Assembly (NCBI RefSeq): GCF_000327385.1
Contig: NW_008708395.1
Location: 109,966 to 173,965 of the forward strand
Origin: Lottia gigantea
Taxonomy: Eukaryota > Mollusca > Gastropoda > Lottiidae
DNA: 64,000 bases
Direction of reading: 5' to 3'
Shown here: positions 48,401-57,189 of the stretch, piece after piece
Numbering within the stretch: the stretch's first letter is position 1
Layout of the letters: each line of letters starts with the position of its first letter
Made by a program: the position numbers and the translations under genes
Notes under the pieces: model-generated
Databases searched by the model: none
What the model saw: the letters and a program-made list of their open reading frames with translations, nothing else
What the model was told of the DNA's origin: nothing

Positions 48401-51061
48401 CTCAGACGCTCAAATGCCACAGAGGGTTCAAGCAGACGGAAATCAACCTCATCAGTAGCTTCAGCTAGTCCACCAGTATCTCGTAGGTCAGAACCCAAAA
48501 CTGAAAGATCATCAGCATCTTCAACATCTCGACCTCCTAGAGCTAAAGCCAAGACTACACAGCTTAGTACACATCTGAGCAACCTGAAAAAGGAGCTGAA
48601 AAGAACAAGTATTGGGGAATCTGGTAAGAAGTCTGGTGGTAGTAAGAGTCAATCCACACCAGCCAGCAGGAACAATTCTCCAAAAACATTGTCCTGGAAA
48701 AGACGAATGGAATACGATCCCAGAAAAGCTGTGAGTCAAGCCAAGGAGAAGTCGAAGAAATTAGTCAAACAATCTCAGTCGGTAGCAGTGGAGACTACTA
48801 AAAGTACCAGTAATCTTGTACGGTCATCATCTTGTTCCAATTCAGAAGAACTTTGTGGGCTAGGATCAATGAAGGTATGTATGAGTTCTAGGGGTCGCTT
48901 GATTGGTGAGTTCTGGATTCATGGAATCAACCAATCAAAAAAATAAGTTGAAACAGAGTAAGTGCAGACAAAATTGAGAAAATGCAGAATTGGAACAGAT
49001 GGAACTGTTCAGACCTCTCCAATCAAGTACTACCCATTATTTTTGTCACTGCTTGTGTGGATAGAGACTACAGTTATTGCCCTTGACTTGTGAATGCTGT
49101 TATAAAAGAGACTAAACTCGTTGTTGTTTAAAATATAGTTGCTTTACTCGAGAAAATATACATAGAAAATCCTACAATCTTTTCACATACTAGCGTGGAC
49201 CGGAAGTCTTAACAAGTAATATAAAGAGTTATCTCCCTTAAGGATCAGACCACCACTTATTTAGTTACGTACATCTCAGACCACAAATCATTTAGACATT
49301 TCAATACAAATGCCTTTGACTAAATACTACATTTGATTAAATCTTATTTCATCAATGTTAGCCCTTGAATTGATCAAGATCAACCATAGCTTCAATTAAA
49401 ATTGCAGATGTGGGCTGATGTAAGCTTTCAGCTACTGTTTGTGTTGTACACATAGGACCACAGGTTTTGTACATTTTTAGTGGTTCACCAACTTTTACAA
49501 TCATATTCATGTTATAATTGTAGGAACTAAGTAGGAGTTGTATGCATAAATCAGCCTTTTCAACTCCTTCACCCAAAGATCTGAGAAATATGTCACCTCT
49601 GCAGCGTTCAGCTTCCTTGAGAATTAGACGCAGTACATTTGATACAGTGCCAGATCAAGATGTTCAACAAAATGGATTACACCGCACTGAGGTTTGTAGG
49701 AGTCAGTTCTGCAACATTCGAAACTCTGCAAAATCATCTTCTGTTCTATCAAAACAAATTATCTGACCTACATCAAGTGAAGTATCAATACCCTAAGCAT
49801 ATAGTTTTTAGCATTATGATGTCATTTAATGGGACAGGTGCGACCATTTTGGGTGGTTGATTTTTTAGGCTTGAATATATGTAAATAGTCTTCAGAAGTA
49901 CTAGAAATATACGAAAATCGCATTATTCCTGGACTTTAAATTCACTATTTCTATGTATCTTTTCTATATATCACAGAGTATCTTAAAATGATGAGTCATC
50001 ATTATAAGATCCAAACGTTGATAATTTTCTTCACACATGGAATTGAAGGCTCAACTTTTGACTGAGCTGTGAACATTGGTTTAGATGAAAAATTCCATTT
50101 CTGAGACTTAAGTATATTTTGTCAAATAAAAATGCACACCTCTCCTTTTAAGTTGTTTTTTTGTGAAAAAGTAGAGCTGAAAAACTGATCAATTTTACTT
50201 CAAAAATACTCCAAACTTTGAGGGGCTGTAACATTGGAACAATTGAGATCCAGAATACTATTTTATTGTTCCATCCACCAACCATGTACTGATAGGAACT
50301 TTTTTTAGTAACTTATTATATTTTTATGGTATTTTTTAGTCATATAATCCATTATTGGTATCGTCAATCTACCAACTATCACTACAGTTAAAATCTCAAC
50401 TAGATAAAACAGTAGAGAAACTTAAAGATGAAGATAAAATCTCAGTCACACCATCACCTATTGATGATTTCCTTGAAGAACCAGAAAAAAGTCAATTCCC
50501 AGCCTGGAAAACAGCTAATAATGAACTCATTAGCATCTTGAAGAATCTAAGAAGAATCAAGCATCAAATGCAAGGTAAGCTACAATTTAAATATCCTTTG
50601 TCTGTCAGAATGGTAAGCTTGGGGAAATAACTGGCCAGTTGGGATAAAATCATTAAGCCTGATTTGGCATATACATTGAATCAAATTTATCTGCAGATTA
50701 TTTTGCTCCTGCATCATAATGAACCAAAAAAAAGGCTGTAGTATAATGGAGGCAAATTTTGAAAAAACTACCAAACTTTCAAAGTGTATTTTGAAACCAC
50801 CCAGACACCAACTTTGTCCAACTTTCAGCTATTTGTGTACACGATAATCTGTTTTAAGCTTGCAGTTGCAGATTGATAATAATGTGTTTTACTATGTCTT
50901 ATATTTCAGCTGTTGATTCTGTGTTATTTCCTACTACTAGTGACCACACCTTGGATCAAATTCATCGCTTAAGTCTAGAGATAACAGAGTTTCATCCTAT
51001 TGGTCATGAAGAAGATTTTAGTGATGAAGGTTCACCTGATTTAATGGAAGAATTTTACTAG
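18466..51061 (+). CDS. CEP170: CEP170-family centrosomal protein
   Basis: Exons: 18466-18474, 20434-20553, 25668-25757, 26525-26603, 28409-28530, 33419-33815, 34950-35033, 41794-42002, 42370-42426, 42650-42712, 43122-43202, 43645-43725, 44663-44752, 45026-45130, 45656-45725, 46089-46232, 46959-47263, 47635-47761, 48132-48874, 49524-49691, 50340-50574, 50910-51061 (TAG). Phases agree at every junction, giving about 1,176 residues (human CEP170 about 1,584). An N-terminal FHA domain (about 13-101) is followed by a long Ser/Lys-rich disordered middle, FTIDF (about 333-337), an acidic patch then RQRIDEVFGV, KRRSFTF (about 680-686), WKRRMEYDPRKA, and a C-terminal LKNLRRIKHQM segment like human KNLRRVNKQLE. 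The family binds microtubules and marks subdistal appendages of mature centrioles. CEP170 and CEP170B are vertebrate duplicates, so this is probably their shared orthologue. Confidence 0.93.
19085..19290 (-). mobile_element. SINE fragment in CEP170 intron 1
   Basis: The reverse complement matches the body of the SINE at 36040-36413: TTCCAACTGTCAAGGGATCTT, TTGTCCCATCCGAA and CAACCTGCATCACTTACAGT are shared with small changes. The tRNA-like head is missing or too diverged. Confidence 0.65.
19572..19680. mobile_element. Half copy of MITE family C
   Basis: AATTATGCGATTTTC, TTTCTAGTACTTCTGAAGAC, TCAAGACTAAAATCAACCCC and CACATCTGTCACTTTAAG match the right half of the family C element; the left half is absent. 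Confidence 0.6.
20434..28530 (+). CDS. CEP170: CEP170 exons 2-5: FHA domain
   Basis: Exons 2, 3, 4 and 5 encode DDWYFVDVSGKRFRLPRTML, FIGREACDVLVK, VDTVDKRHAVITFD, TYVNQCRIPEQEYVTL and VRLGYDSPEYHIEQ. These parallel human CEP170 (RHRLPREMIFVGRED...VDKQHAVI...NGTFVNDMRIPDQKYVTL...IRFGYDS). The FHA landmarks Gly34-Arg35, His51 and Asn77 are present. The usual NG before TFVN reads NK here (residues 72-73). FHA folds bind phosphothreonine peptides. Exons 4 and 5 are joined through a putative AT-AC intron. Confidence 0.9.
20764..21210. repeat. 24-bp minisatellite in CEP170 intron 2
   Basis: About 17 variable copies of GAGCTAGTAAAAATGAATCC plus ACAT. The 24-base unit keeps a reading frame open (KMNPHELV), but there is no start context or splice support. 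It lies just after the CEP170 exon 2 donor and a fragment resembling the element at 54650-54993. Confidence 0.85.
21835..22030. mobile_element. Foldback MITE in CEP170 intron 2
   Basis: A near-perfect central hairpin (ATGCAACTGAATGGTGAGTT and its complement around GCTTTCGG) sits inside longer imperfect arms from GTGGCTTTCACATC to ATGGTGTGTGGGCAC. It is about 196 bp and non-coding. Confidence 0.7.
22031..24350. other. CEP170 intron 2, mostly unique
   Basis: No exon, RNA gene or clear mobile element recognised, apart from a copy of the dispersed TTTCAGCTATCTGTATCACT repeat near 24255 and a G-rich stretch near 23643-23660. Confidence 0.4.
24351..24702. mobile_element. MITE family D (TTAA-flanked, palindromic)
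   Basis: TTAA at 24347-24350 and 24703-24706. Ends AGTGATACTACGTCTTAGAA and its complement are followed by long complementary arms. It has a relative at 61865-62153, a short form at 2815-2916 and one arm at 43240-43385. Confidence 0.85.
25250..25560 (-). mobile_element. tRNA-derived SINE copy in CEP170 intron 2
   Basis: The reverse complement carries the same core as 36040-36413, including CCTGCATCACTGACAGTGGG, CTTGACCTATGCCAGGATT and CTTCAGGTTGC, which correspond to the tRNA-like head and body. It ends before CEP170 exon 3. Confidence 0.75.
25875..26210. mobile_element. MITE family C in CEP170 intron 3
   Basis: TTAA at 25871-25874 and 26211-26214, ends AGGGACAGCTTCACC and GGCGCATCTGTCCCT, 336 bp. 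This is one of the better-preserved family C copies. Confidence 0.85.
27150..27451. mobile_element. Foldback MITE family B in the U12-type intron
   Basis: TTAA at 27146-27149 and 27452-27455. Arms of about 130 bases (AGGGATTGTAAAGAGGTTTT...) are near complements. This is the best-preserved family B copy. Confidence 0.85.
27650..28340. repeat. Degenerate tandem duplication of about 150 bp
   Basis: The words AAACATGACATCATTATATG, ACACAATTTTGAAATTT, GATTCCAATGAA and ACCAGCTGTT recur about four or five times with divergence. The array is inside the U12-type intron, ending about 50 bases before its branch site. Confidence 0.65.
28683..28857. mobile_element. Family B MITE, internally shortened
   Basis: AAAAGGATTGTAAAAAGG...GTGTATCAGTAACACTGATAG is opposed by CTCTTTACAATCACTTTAAG. 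Both arms are present but the centre is deleted. CEP170 intron 5. Confidence 0.65.
29633..30485. repeat. 22-bp minisatellite in CEP170 intron 5
   Basis: More than 30 copies of GGTCAGATTGTTGCTTATCC plus TG, strongest from about 29768, with a degenerate run-in from 29633 (GATCAGTTTATTTCTAATCC). Variant bases alternate among copies. The right edge joins a family B MITE arm. Confidence 0.92.
30486..30715. mobile_element. Family B MITE fragment
   Basis: CATCTGTGGTTCCTGCAATTCC through GACGTCTGATTGAAAATTGC and CCCTGATACACATACAG matches the centre and right arm of family B. Confidence 0.6.
30880..31060 (+). mobile_element. SINE 3' half in CEP170 intron 5
   Basis: AATTCTGCTGTTCTGG, AAATTTCCCTTATTGTACTC, GTCTTCATAAGCC and AAACTCCATTCATTTCATTT align with the last half of the SINE at 36040-36413. 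Confidence 0.65.
31061..33000. other. CEP170 intron 5, no recognised feature
   Basis: A plus-strand frame at 31828-32157 contains a hydrophobic stretch but no supporting splice signals or known family. No RNA gene seen. Confidence 0.4.
33000..33300. repeat. About 100-bp tandem repeat before CEP170 exon 6
   Basis: Three or four diverged copies of GTCTCTTTAAGCTACATATT followed by CTTATATTGAATATTAAAGC. The array ends about 120 bp upstream of the exon 6 acceptor. Confidence 0.7.
33850..34080. mobile_element. MITE family C, internally deleted
   Basis: GACCAATAG...CAGTAATAGTGTTCACAGCT through GATACTCTGTGATATATAGA to GGCATTGTCCCT, with TTAA at 34081-34084. The left end is diverged. Confidence 0.6.
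34340..34880. repeat. Degenerate tandem repeat with GGCATTGCATCTTTAA
   Basis: GCATTGCATCTTTAA and close variants recur about eight to ten times, spaced roughly 50-70 bases, between CEP170 exons 6 and 7, often followed by AAGTAGTGGTCTTAA-like sequence. Confidence 0.6.
35997..36675. mobile_element. MITE family C carrying a nested SINE
   Basis: TTAA at 35993-35996 and 36676-36679, ends AGGGACAGATTC and CAATCTGTCCCT. The family C sequence is interrupted at 36040-36413 by the SINE described next and resumes exactly after it. Confidence 0.85.
36040..36413 (+). mobile_element. tRNA-derived SINE with a perfect 13-bp target duplication
   Basis: TTGAATATTTGTA precedes (36027-36039) and follows (36414-36426) the element. 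The head has an A-box-like TGGCTCAGTGAGTTA and a B-box-like GGGTTTAATCC, the two internal RNA polymerase III promoter boxes of a tRNA. A conserved body with CCCTGTCAGTGATGCAGG and GTTAAAGATCCCTCGACAG follows, then a TTTTATTTTA tail. It is the most intact SINE in the window and therefore the best reference for the partial copies. Confidence 0.92.
37213..37471. mobile_element. MITE family C copy
   Basis: TTAA at 37209-37212 then AGGGACAGATGTACCA, with CAGTAATAGAGTTCGCAGGT, TCTAGTACTTTTGAAGAC and a decayed right end (GCACCCGCCCCTA). Confidence 0.7.
38397..39668. repeat. 35/36-bp minisatellite in CEP170 intron 7
   Basis: About 35 copies in two subfamilies. The left part uses AATTCTAAGAAATTACAATT then TTAGAATGAATTCTC (35 bp). 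The right part uses AATTCTAAGAAATTACACAT then TTATAGATGAATACTC (36 bp), with TATAAG and TCTAAG versions often alternating, which suggests some expansion as doublets. The pure run ends near 39640. Confidence 0.92.
39669..41793. other. CEP170 intron 7, remainder
   Basis: No exon or RNA gene recognised. A SINE fragment (GGCAAAATTTCCCTCATTG) lies at about 41664-41712. A 108-codon plus-strand frame at 40127-40453 has no recognisable family. Confidence 0.4.
43240..43570. mobile_element. Adjacent family D arm and family B MITE
   Basis: 43240-43385 matches one arm of family D (CATCTTAGAATGAACATAAA). It is joined at TTAAAAG to 43387-43570, a family B copy (AAAGGGATTGTAAAAAGG ... CCCTGATACACATA). The same D-B contact in opposite order is seen at 2522-2916. 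Confidence 0.6.
44205..44564. mobile_element. MITE family C copy
   Basis: GACCAATCATACCTTAG, GTGTTCACAGCTCATCATCG, CAAATCCATGTGTATCCA and GTTCCCCT before TTAA (44565-44568). The left terminus is decayed. CEP170 intron 12. Confidence 0.7.
45191..45493. mobile_element. MITE with 10-bp target duplication (Mutator-like)
   Basis: GTAATCTCAG stands at 45181-45190 and again at 45494-45503. Between them are inverted repeats of about 50 bases, starting CATTCGTATCTATGTCAGCC and ending GTTGACGTAGATACGAATG. A 303-bp element with long inverted repeats and a 9-11 bp duplication is the signature of Mutator-like elements (general knowledge). CEP170 intron 14. Confidence 0.85.
45757..45775. repeat. Poly-C tract
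   Basis: An uninterrupted run of about 18-19 C follows CEP170 exon 15 by about 30 bases. Its length may be inaccurate in the assembly. Confidence 0.8.
46378..46890 (+). repeat. 22-bp minisatellite expanded inside a SINE
   Basis: The left flank (TCATGTTAAAGATTCCTCCA...) and right flank (TTGAAAAATTTACCTCAGTAG) align with consecutive parts of the SINE body (GCACGTTAAAGATCCCTCGA... and CTGGCAAAATTTCCCTCATT). Between them GATGCTGTTATCTTGGAAAA plus CT repeats about 20 times, corresponding to a single AATGCCGCTGTCCTGGCAAA in the SINE. CEP170 intron 16. Confidence 0.85.
46959..47263 (+). CDS. CEP170: CEP170 exon 17: acidic/KRRSFTF exon
   Basis: Encodes SGTYTIDDEEECNEEEEARQ, then RIDEVFGVSELNQAVRDMSL and DDLKRRSFTFDQPDDSD. 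CEP170 proteins carry related RR-S-[YF]-[ST]-F motifs in their disordered middle. An internal AATGTAAGTAAC looks like a donor, but use of it would break the phase with exon 18. Confidence 0.85.
47374..47492. repeat. 24-bp minisatellite in CEP170 intron 17
   Basis: About five copies of AAAGGTCAGTACTGCAATTG plus AAAC. Confidence 0.85.
48132..48874 (+). CDS. CEP170: CEP170 exon 19: large Ser/Lys-rich exon
   Basis: This is the longest exon (743 nt, about 247 codons). It is Ser-, Lys- and Pro-rich with repeated SPK/SPR-type sites and the conserved-looking segment SWKRRMEYDPRKAVSQAKEK. The basic disordered middle and C-terminal part of CEP170 is where microtubule binding has been mapped in vertebrates. 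It is closed by donor GTATGT. Confidence 0.88.
49830..50147. mobile_element. MITE family C, inverted copy
   Basis: TTAA at 49826-49829 and 50148-50151. GGGACAGGTGCGACCATTTT, CTTCAGAAGTACTAGAAAT and TCTATATATCACAGAGTATC run in the opposite orientation to the 25875 copy. CEP170 intron 20. Confidence 0.75.
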
Positions 51062-51730
51062 TCAAATTAAATTATCTATTAAGTGAAATTGAAAAAATCA
51101 GTGGTTGCTTTTTCAAAAAGTAACTATGATTAAATCCCGACTTTAAGAAATACAGTAATTTGATTGGTTGAGACAACTAAATTGACCAATCAGAAAACTG
51201 AAACATTGAAACGATTGCCATAATTAAAGATATTAGATTCCAAAGAAATGACGAGCTAGTTTTCAAAAGGTCTTAGATTAAATCCTGAGTTTAAGAAATA
51301 CAGTAATTTGATTGGTTGATAAATTGACCAATCAGATGACTGAAACATTGAAACAATTGCCATATTTAAAGACAGTAGAGGTCCAAAAGAATCGATGACC
51401 TAGTTTTTAAAAAGTAACTACAATTAAAGCCCGAATTAAAGAAATACAGTAATTTTATTGGTTGATACAACTAAATTGACCAATCAGATGACTGAAACAT
51501 TGAAGTTATCCCGTTTGCCATAATTAAACACATTAGAGGTCTGAAGAATCAGCAATCAAGTTTTCAAAATGTTAACCACAATTAAGATTCAAAGTAATAC
51601 AGTATCTGATTGGTTGATACCTCAAATCAATTTGAGTGATTGACCAATCAGATGACTGATTAATATTTGTCATAAGTGTGCAATAAAATTGCAAACTTTT
51701 ACATGTACAACAAATTTTGAAAATAAAAGC
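51062..51730 (+). other. CEP170: Probable CEP170 3' UTR
   Basis: The sequence runs from the TAG stop to AATAAA signals at 51682-51687 and about 51721. The interval is largely a four-copy tandem repeat described separately. Confidence 0.5.
51110..51665. repeat. About 122-bp tandem repeat in the CEP170 3' UTR
   Basis: Four diverged copies each contain AAATACAGTAATTTGATTGG, then TTGACCAATCAG, ACTGAAACATTGAA and TTGCCATAATTAAA. The ATTGGTTGA and TGACCAATCA words within a unit are mutually complementary, so each copy can fold into a hairpin in RNA. Confidence 0.8.
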
Positions 51731-51973
51731 AAGCCTCTAGTCTTCAACAGAAAGCAGTAGCAGATGGCAAAAAAATAAACTGCTATTTGTCAGTTATCTA
51801 CCTTTATGAAAGATCTAGAATTTTCTGTGTTAATACATTGAAACCAATTGATTCATCTAACAGAGATCTAAAGGAATTATGAGTATGGTTCAGCAAGCTC
51901 CTTATAAAGACTGAGGTGTGCAACTTACTTTATTATGAATTTTGACCTCTTATTATTGATTGCAAAGTTTTAA

Positions 51974-52322
51974 AGGGACAGGTGCGCCATTTGTTTTGAC
52001 CAATTAAGTTTTAGTCTCAGAAAGGGGAATTTTTTAACTAAGCAAATAAGTAATAGTTTTCACAGCTCACCGTCGAAATTTGAGCCTTCAAATCAATGTG
52101 TGTCCAGAATTATCTGCAGTTTAATGATAAAATGACGACTCATCAATTTAAGATACTCTGTGATATATAGAAAAGACATTATATAGAAATAGTGATTAAA
52201 ATTCCTAGTTTGAGATATTTTCAAAGGAATTATGTGATTTAGGTACATTTCTAGTACTTCTGAAGACAATTTACATGTTGTCAACCCTAAAATCAACGTC
52301 CCAAAATGGCACACCTGTCCCT
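51974..52322. mobile_element. MITE family C downstream of CEP170
   Basis: TTAA at 51970-51973 and 52323-52326, ends AGGGACAGGTGCGCCA and GGCACACCTGTCCCT, 349 bp. Confidence 0.85.
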
Positions 52323-53157
52323 TTAAAATCATCCTCTTATAACCTTATGGTTGCTGGATGAAGAGAAGAATATCAATTAAAATTGTATATTGTAAGGTTG
52401 ATTTTGATTGGTTGATCACTGCTACATCAACCAATTAAACTTTGCAACAAGAACATTGGCTCAAAGGATCAAAGGTTACAAAGAAAACAAGTATTACCTT
52501 CTTTAAGAAAGATGCTTTGGATTTACTGTAGTGCAAGATGTGCTTATGTGGTTCATGGTATTTTTCAAAACAGCTTTAATGTAGAGTGTCTTATAATATA
52601 TAACACAAGCCTAAGCCTACATTTTTTTCATAAAATTTTGTTGTTGCAACTCATTTCCATCCATTGATCCATGACTAAGAATTTTTTATTGTCGGTCTAA
52701 GATGATCCCTATCGAAATTGGGAAAAATCTTAAAATATTTAAGTTGAGTCATAATTTTAGTGATTCTAATGTATTCACACAGTCTTTATCAGATATAGAA
52801 CTTTAAGCCTATGTTGTTTTTGAGATCTCGGATATGTTGAAATATGACAATATTCTGGTAAGATTTCTTTGAGTTATTGTCCTTGACTTGACAAAAATAT
52901 GCAAGATTCAGCTAGTTTAATGGTTACTTTTAGGTATTTCTAATGATTGGTTATGCTCGAAATAATTGGAATCGAATTATTCCTGGTCGTTTGTTACAAT
53001 TACTAATGAAATTTAGTATGGTTATGTACAGTGAAGAGATCTCAAACTAACTAAGTTGCTTCCCTTGAATCAATATAACCTCTCACTAATGTGCAACTAA
53101 TGATATTATTTAACTACTGTCATGGAAGTATCTATCTTGCCTTTGTGTTTTTCACAA

Positions 53158-53396
53158 TATACGTGCAGCCCCGTCGTCGTTAGGGTGGGGGCTGGGCCCC
53201 AACAAGTGAGAATTAAGTCAGCAGAAATTGATTCATTAATAGTGTCTTTGTACAAAATCAAAAAGATATAGATTTTGATACGTTTTTGGCACCTCAAAAA
53301 TGTCAGAAATGGATTCTCTGAGCCTTTAATTCTTCAAATTTTCTGAGTACAAAATCTGAGCCCCAACACCAATTTATTCCTGACGATGGGGCTGTA
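53158..53396. mobile_element. MITE with CAGCCCC(G/A)TCGTC ends
   Basis: GTGCAGCCCCGTCGTCGTTAGG at the left mirrors CCTGACGATGGGGCTGTATAC at the right; a GC-rich inner segment GGTGGGGGCTGGGCCC follows the left end. About 240 bp, non-coding. Confidence 0.65.
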
Positions 53397-53459
53397 TACA
53401 TGTAACTTCTTATGGTGCAATATTATTCTAACTTCAACAAACAGTGTATACCTATCTTA

Positions 53460-54480
53460 CAGGAGTGCTTCAATCATGCTAAATTTGTCAGACTATCAAG
53501 ATTGCCATTGATTTCTGGATATGCTTGTGTCAGCCACTGATCAATGGTGTCAGCTTATCAAGTTAGCAATTGAATAAGCCTTACATGCAGATGTCAGCTT
53601 ATCAATATACATGTATTTGCTTTTTAAAACATATGACAGGGTGATTTGAATTTACCTATTTACATTTGGGGCTAATTTCACAAAAAAAAAACGTTTTTAA
53701 TGTAAGTTTTTGTGCAATTGATCCACAGAACGGTTATGCTGTAAATTACTGCAGGTCTTCAAGGTCTTGTAAAAATGCTTTGGCATTCTCTTGGTTCCTT
53801 TGTCTTGGCATCGTAGAGGTTACCAAACTTTATTGCAAGTTTTTGTAAAAAAAGACAACTATTTTGTCACCTTGCAAAGTTTTGTTGATATTGTTGAATT
53901 GTTTTTCATTAAACCACTGTTCATGAGTTATATTAGTCTAAAACTTGCTGACTTTGTAACTATCCAATAGTCCTTAAGAATGATATACATGTCAGACTAT
54001 CAAAATAGCTTTGGTATCTCAGTGTCTGTTGATGATAAGATACATGACGTATCAGCTATTCAGAATGGGCACTAGATACATGTGTGTTAGACTATCGTAG
54101 TCATTGGGAACTGGATAGTTGTCAGCCAATCAAAACAGCTTTTGAGAATAGAAGCATGTGTCAGCTTATCAAAATAGCTTTGGAAACTATGTACATGTAA
54201 GTGTCAGCTTATATATTAAGGTAGATCAAACGTGTAAGTAAAATAGCTATTGCAGATGGGAAAGTGTCAGACTGTCAAAAGAGCTATTGGAAACAAGACA
54301 CATGATTGTGTCAGCTTATCAAAAAAGCTATTGGGAACAAGATATTTCTTAGTGTCGGCTTATAATATTAGCTGAGTATTGGCTATTTAAGACTAGATAC
54401 ATCAGTGTCAGCCAATCAAGATAACTATTCAGGAAGAGAAACATGTATGTGTCAGACTGTCAAAATAGCTTTTAGACGTT
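53460..54480. repeat. Degenerate array of GTCAGCTTATCAAAATAGC
   Basis: GTGTCAGCTTATCAAAATAG and variants (TCAGACTATCAAAATAGC, TCAGCCAATCAAAACAGC) recur about fifteen times at 40-75 base spacing, usually with ACATG or TGGAAAC nearby. An old, diverged tandem repeat with no coding content. Confidence 0.7.
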
Positions 54481-54649
54481 TGTCAGCAAGTTTGGGACTA
54501 GATGTTTATGTTCATAATTTTACTCGCTGTTTATTATTGCTTGCATGTGATATGGATGCTAGCTATTTGGGTTTATTGTTAGATTATATGCATCAATTGT
54601 GATATTTTGTTAATGAATGAATTAAACTCCAGTCAATTTCAACTTGTTT

Positions 54650-54993
54650 TATACGCCCATATGAATGTAGACGAATTTGTCGCCCCTGTCCGTACGTCCG
54701 TCCGTCCACATTTCTTGTATGCACGATAGAGGCTACAGTTTTTATTCGATCTTGATGAAACTTGGTATGCATTTATATAGAAAATGGTAACAATCGAATG
54801 ATCGGTTTCAGAGTTATTGCCATTGACGTTGTAAATACTCGCCAAATTTGGCTTGTAAACACGACAGAGGCTACAGTTTTTAACCGATCTTGAGGTTTTG
54901 TCTTGACTTTTTTTAAGAATATTTCAATCAATAAAAGTTCATTAAGTCACTAAAGACTTTGCTATCATTTCTGACAGCTGGTAGTGGGCGTAT
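54650..54993. mobile_element. MITE with ATACGCCC ends
   Basis: The element begins TATACGCCCATATGAATG and ends GTAGTGGGCGTAT. The interior has CGTACGTCCGTCCGTCCACA and GATCTTGATGAAACTTGGTA, typical in my recollection of a repeat common in molluscan genomes. A related fragment lies near 20680-20770. Confidence 0.7.
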
Positions 54994-54999
54994 GTTACC

Positions 55000-57000
55000 T
55001 TGTCTGGCAAGCTATCTTTTTATATACCATTGGAAACTCTCTGTCAGCAATCTCGACAACACGGAAATGTATAGCCCTTATATTCGAAATGAAATGATGT
55101 TGTATGACACATATTTCTGTATCTGATTGGAATAATTCTGATCACGAAATGCCATGCAAATGCTATAACAAATACCGGAATTTTCAAATATATCATCGGA
55201 TATTTGAGCAATTTTAGACCTTGTCATGTGTCATGGATCCATCATAGCTCTTGTTTGCTGATTATCTCTCAACATTCCGATTACTTAATTCGCTCCTCCC
55301 AATGCATCTGAGTTAATCCAAGAACACAAGAACTGGAAAAGTTCGTTCTTGAAATACAAATACACCGAAAAGGAGCAGAGAATTATACCGTCTGTGAGTG
55401 TGACACTTCGTTTCTTTATAACGCAGAAATGTAAATGTGGTGACGTAATATTAAAATACTAGTACAAAATATACCCCCAAAAATAAAATACCCCCATCCC
55501 CGCAAATCAACAAAAGTTTTCAACAGGCAGCACACTTCCCAACTATAATTCCCTTATCTTTTATCTTCTAGCTATGGAAGGAGCATAAAAGTCAATGTTT
55601 TCGGACTTCAGATAAATCACAATGATAAGAAGTAAAAACAACCTGCCACTGGCACTGTATAAACACTTGCATTGAAAATAACGTTTGTATATTTACAGAG
55701 TAGAATGACCCTTAATGTAAAATTATGTAGTAATTTCTCCAGTAATGGAAAACATTAATCATATTGACTCATTCTTACCCCTTTCCTTTTCCTTTACACA
55801 ACAATCCTTGTTATAGTTCGAAATAGATGGAATTGAATTTTAATTAGCCGTATTACGTTTCAGATTTAAACTAGCTCTTAAGTTTTTTGTTTTTTTTTTT
55901 AATTCTCAGGCGACTATACATCTTTAAACTTGTTTTCCAGATGATTTTCTCAGTTAGGCATTAATGAATAAGGTTTAAAGGGATCCGATTGGCCAATTAT
56001 TGTACCTTAGTCTCCGAATTTTTTTTAGTTAAGCTAATTGGCAATAGTTAGTGTTCACAGTTCACCATCGAAATCCCATGTGTGAAGAATCTTAAGTTAA
56101 AATGACGACTCGTCTTTTCTTGAGGCTCTTCCATATACACATATAGAAGTAGAAAGTTAGATTTATGCGATTTTTATACATTTCTAGTACTTCTGAAGAT
56201 TATTCATGACCCAAATCATTCCCTGAAAATGGCGAATCTGTCCCATTATATCCATCTCCATAATATGAGTTCAAGACGCTTAAAGTACGTCCGGAAATGA
56301 ATTTGGATTATCGGGAAAATTACCCTAAAAATGACCCGTTCTATAACATCTACTGAATAACTATCGCATGAAGTAATATAGCATCGTTTAATGCATATTA
56401 TAATGATATGCAAATTAATGTTATTTCCCCACAAAGTAAATTATCCGACAGCAATTTTCGGACTACCCTTATGTTGATCATTATTCCATTTCAAATGTCA
56501 TATCGTTATGTACAGTGTAAAAGTCTATTTACTTTGTCTTTTGTCGTCGGTTTAAGTACAGGTACCTTGTGAGACGGCGTCTTTATGACGTATAAGTGTA
56601 TCAACCAACATTAGAAAAATATTGCGGAATAAGAGAACGAGTTAATAACGCGCTGACATTACGTTATACCGTTACATTTGATTGGATTATATTTAAAGGT
56701 ATTTAGATATTGTAAGTTAGGGTACGCTGTGTTTGGTTTTTAGGAATAAAAAATCCCGGGTTTAAAAAGGTAAGCAATTTAATTTCCAATATGTTTATTT
56801 TGGTTGCTCTGACTTGTCGTCTAGAGACGCAGGTACAAAAAAGACTGATAACCATTCTTTGTCGGTGAAAGACTTAGAAACACAAAGCATATCTGCCCAA
56901 AAAATCACCAATGTCAGAAATTGCATCTCCCTGTCTACGAATCATTGATAAAGACGAGGTTTAGCACCAAAATATAACCTAACCATCATAATTTTACCTA
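55000..57000. other. Intergenic, one family C MITE
   Basis: A family C copy spans about 55979-56245 (TTAA 55975-55978, right end decayed, GGCGAATCTGTCCCA). Otherwise nothing recognised. Confidence 0.5.
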
Positions 57001-57189
57001 GTTTAATGCATCATATAAGTTAACCGTCATATAATTAAACATCCTTACATAATTTCATTTAGTTTTGTACCAACATGAAATGTAAGCATCATTACATAAA
57101 TCATATATAGCTTAATAACGTCATATAATTTCACAATTATTACCTAATTTCGCCTAATTCTAACGTATAACCTAAACATAATTTCATAA

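Noticed and set aside
48232-48582. 116-codon minus-strand frame
   Set aside because: The antisense shadow of the Ser-rich CEP170 exon 19.
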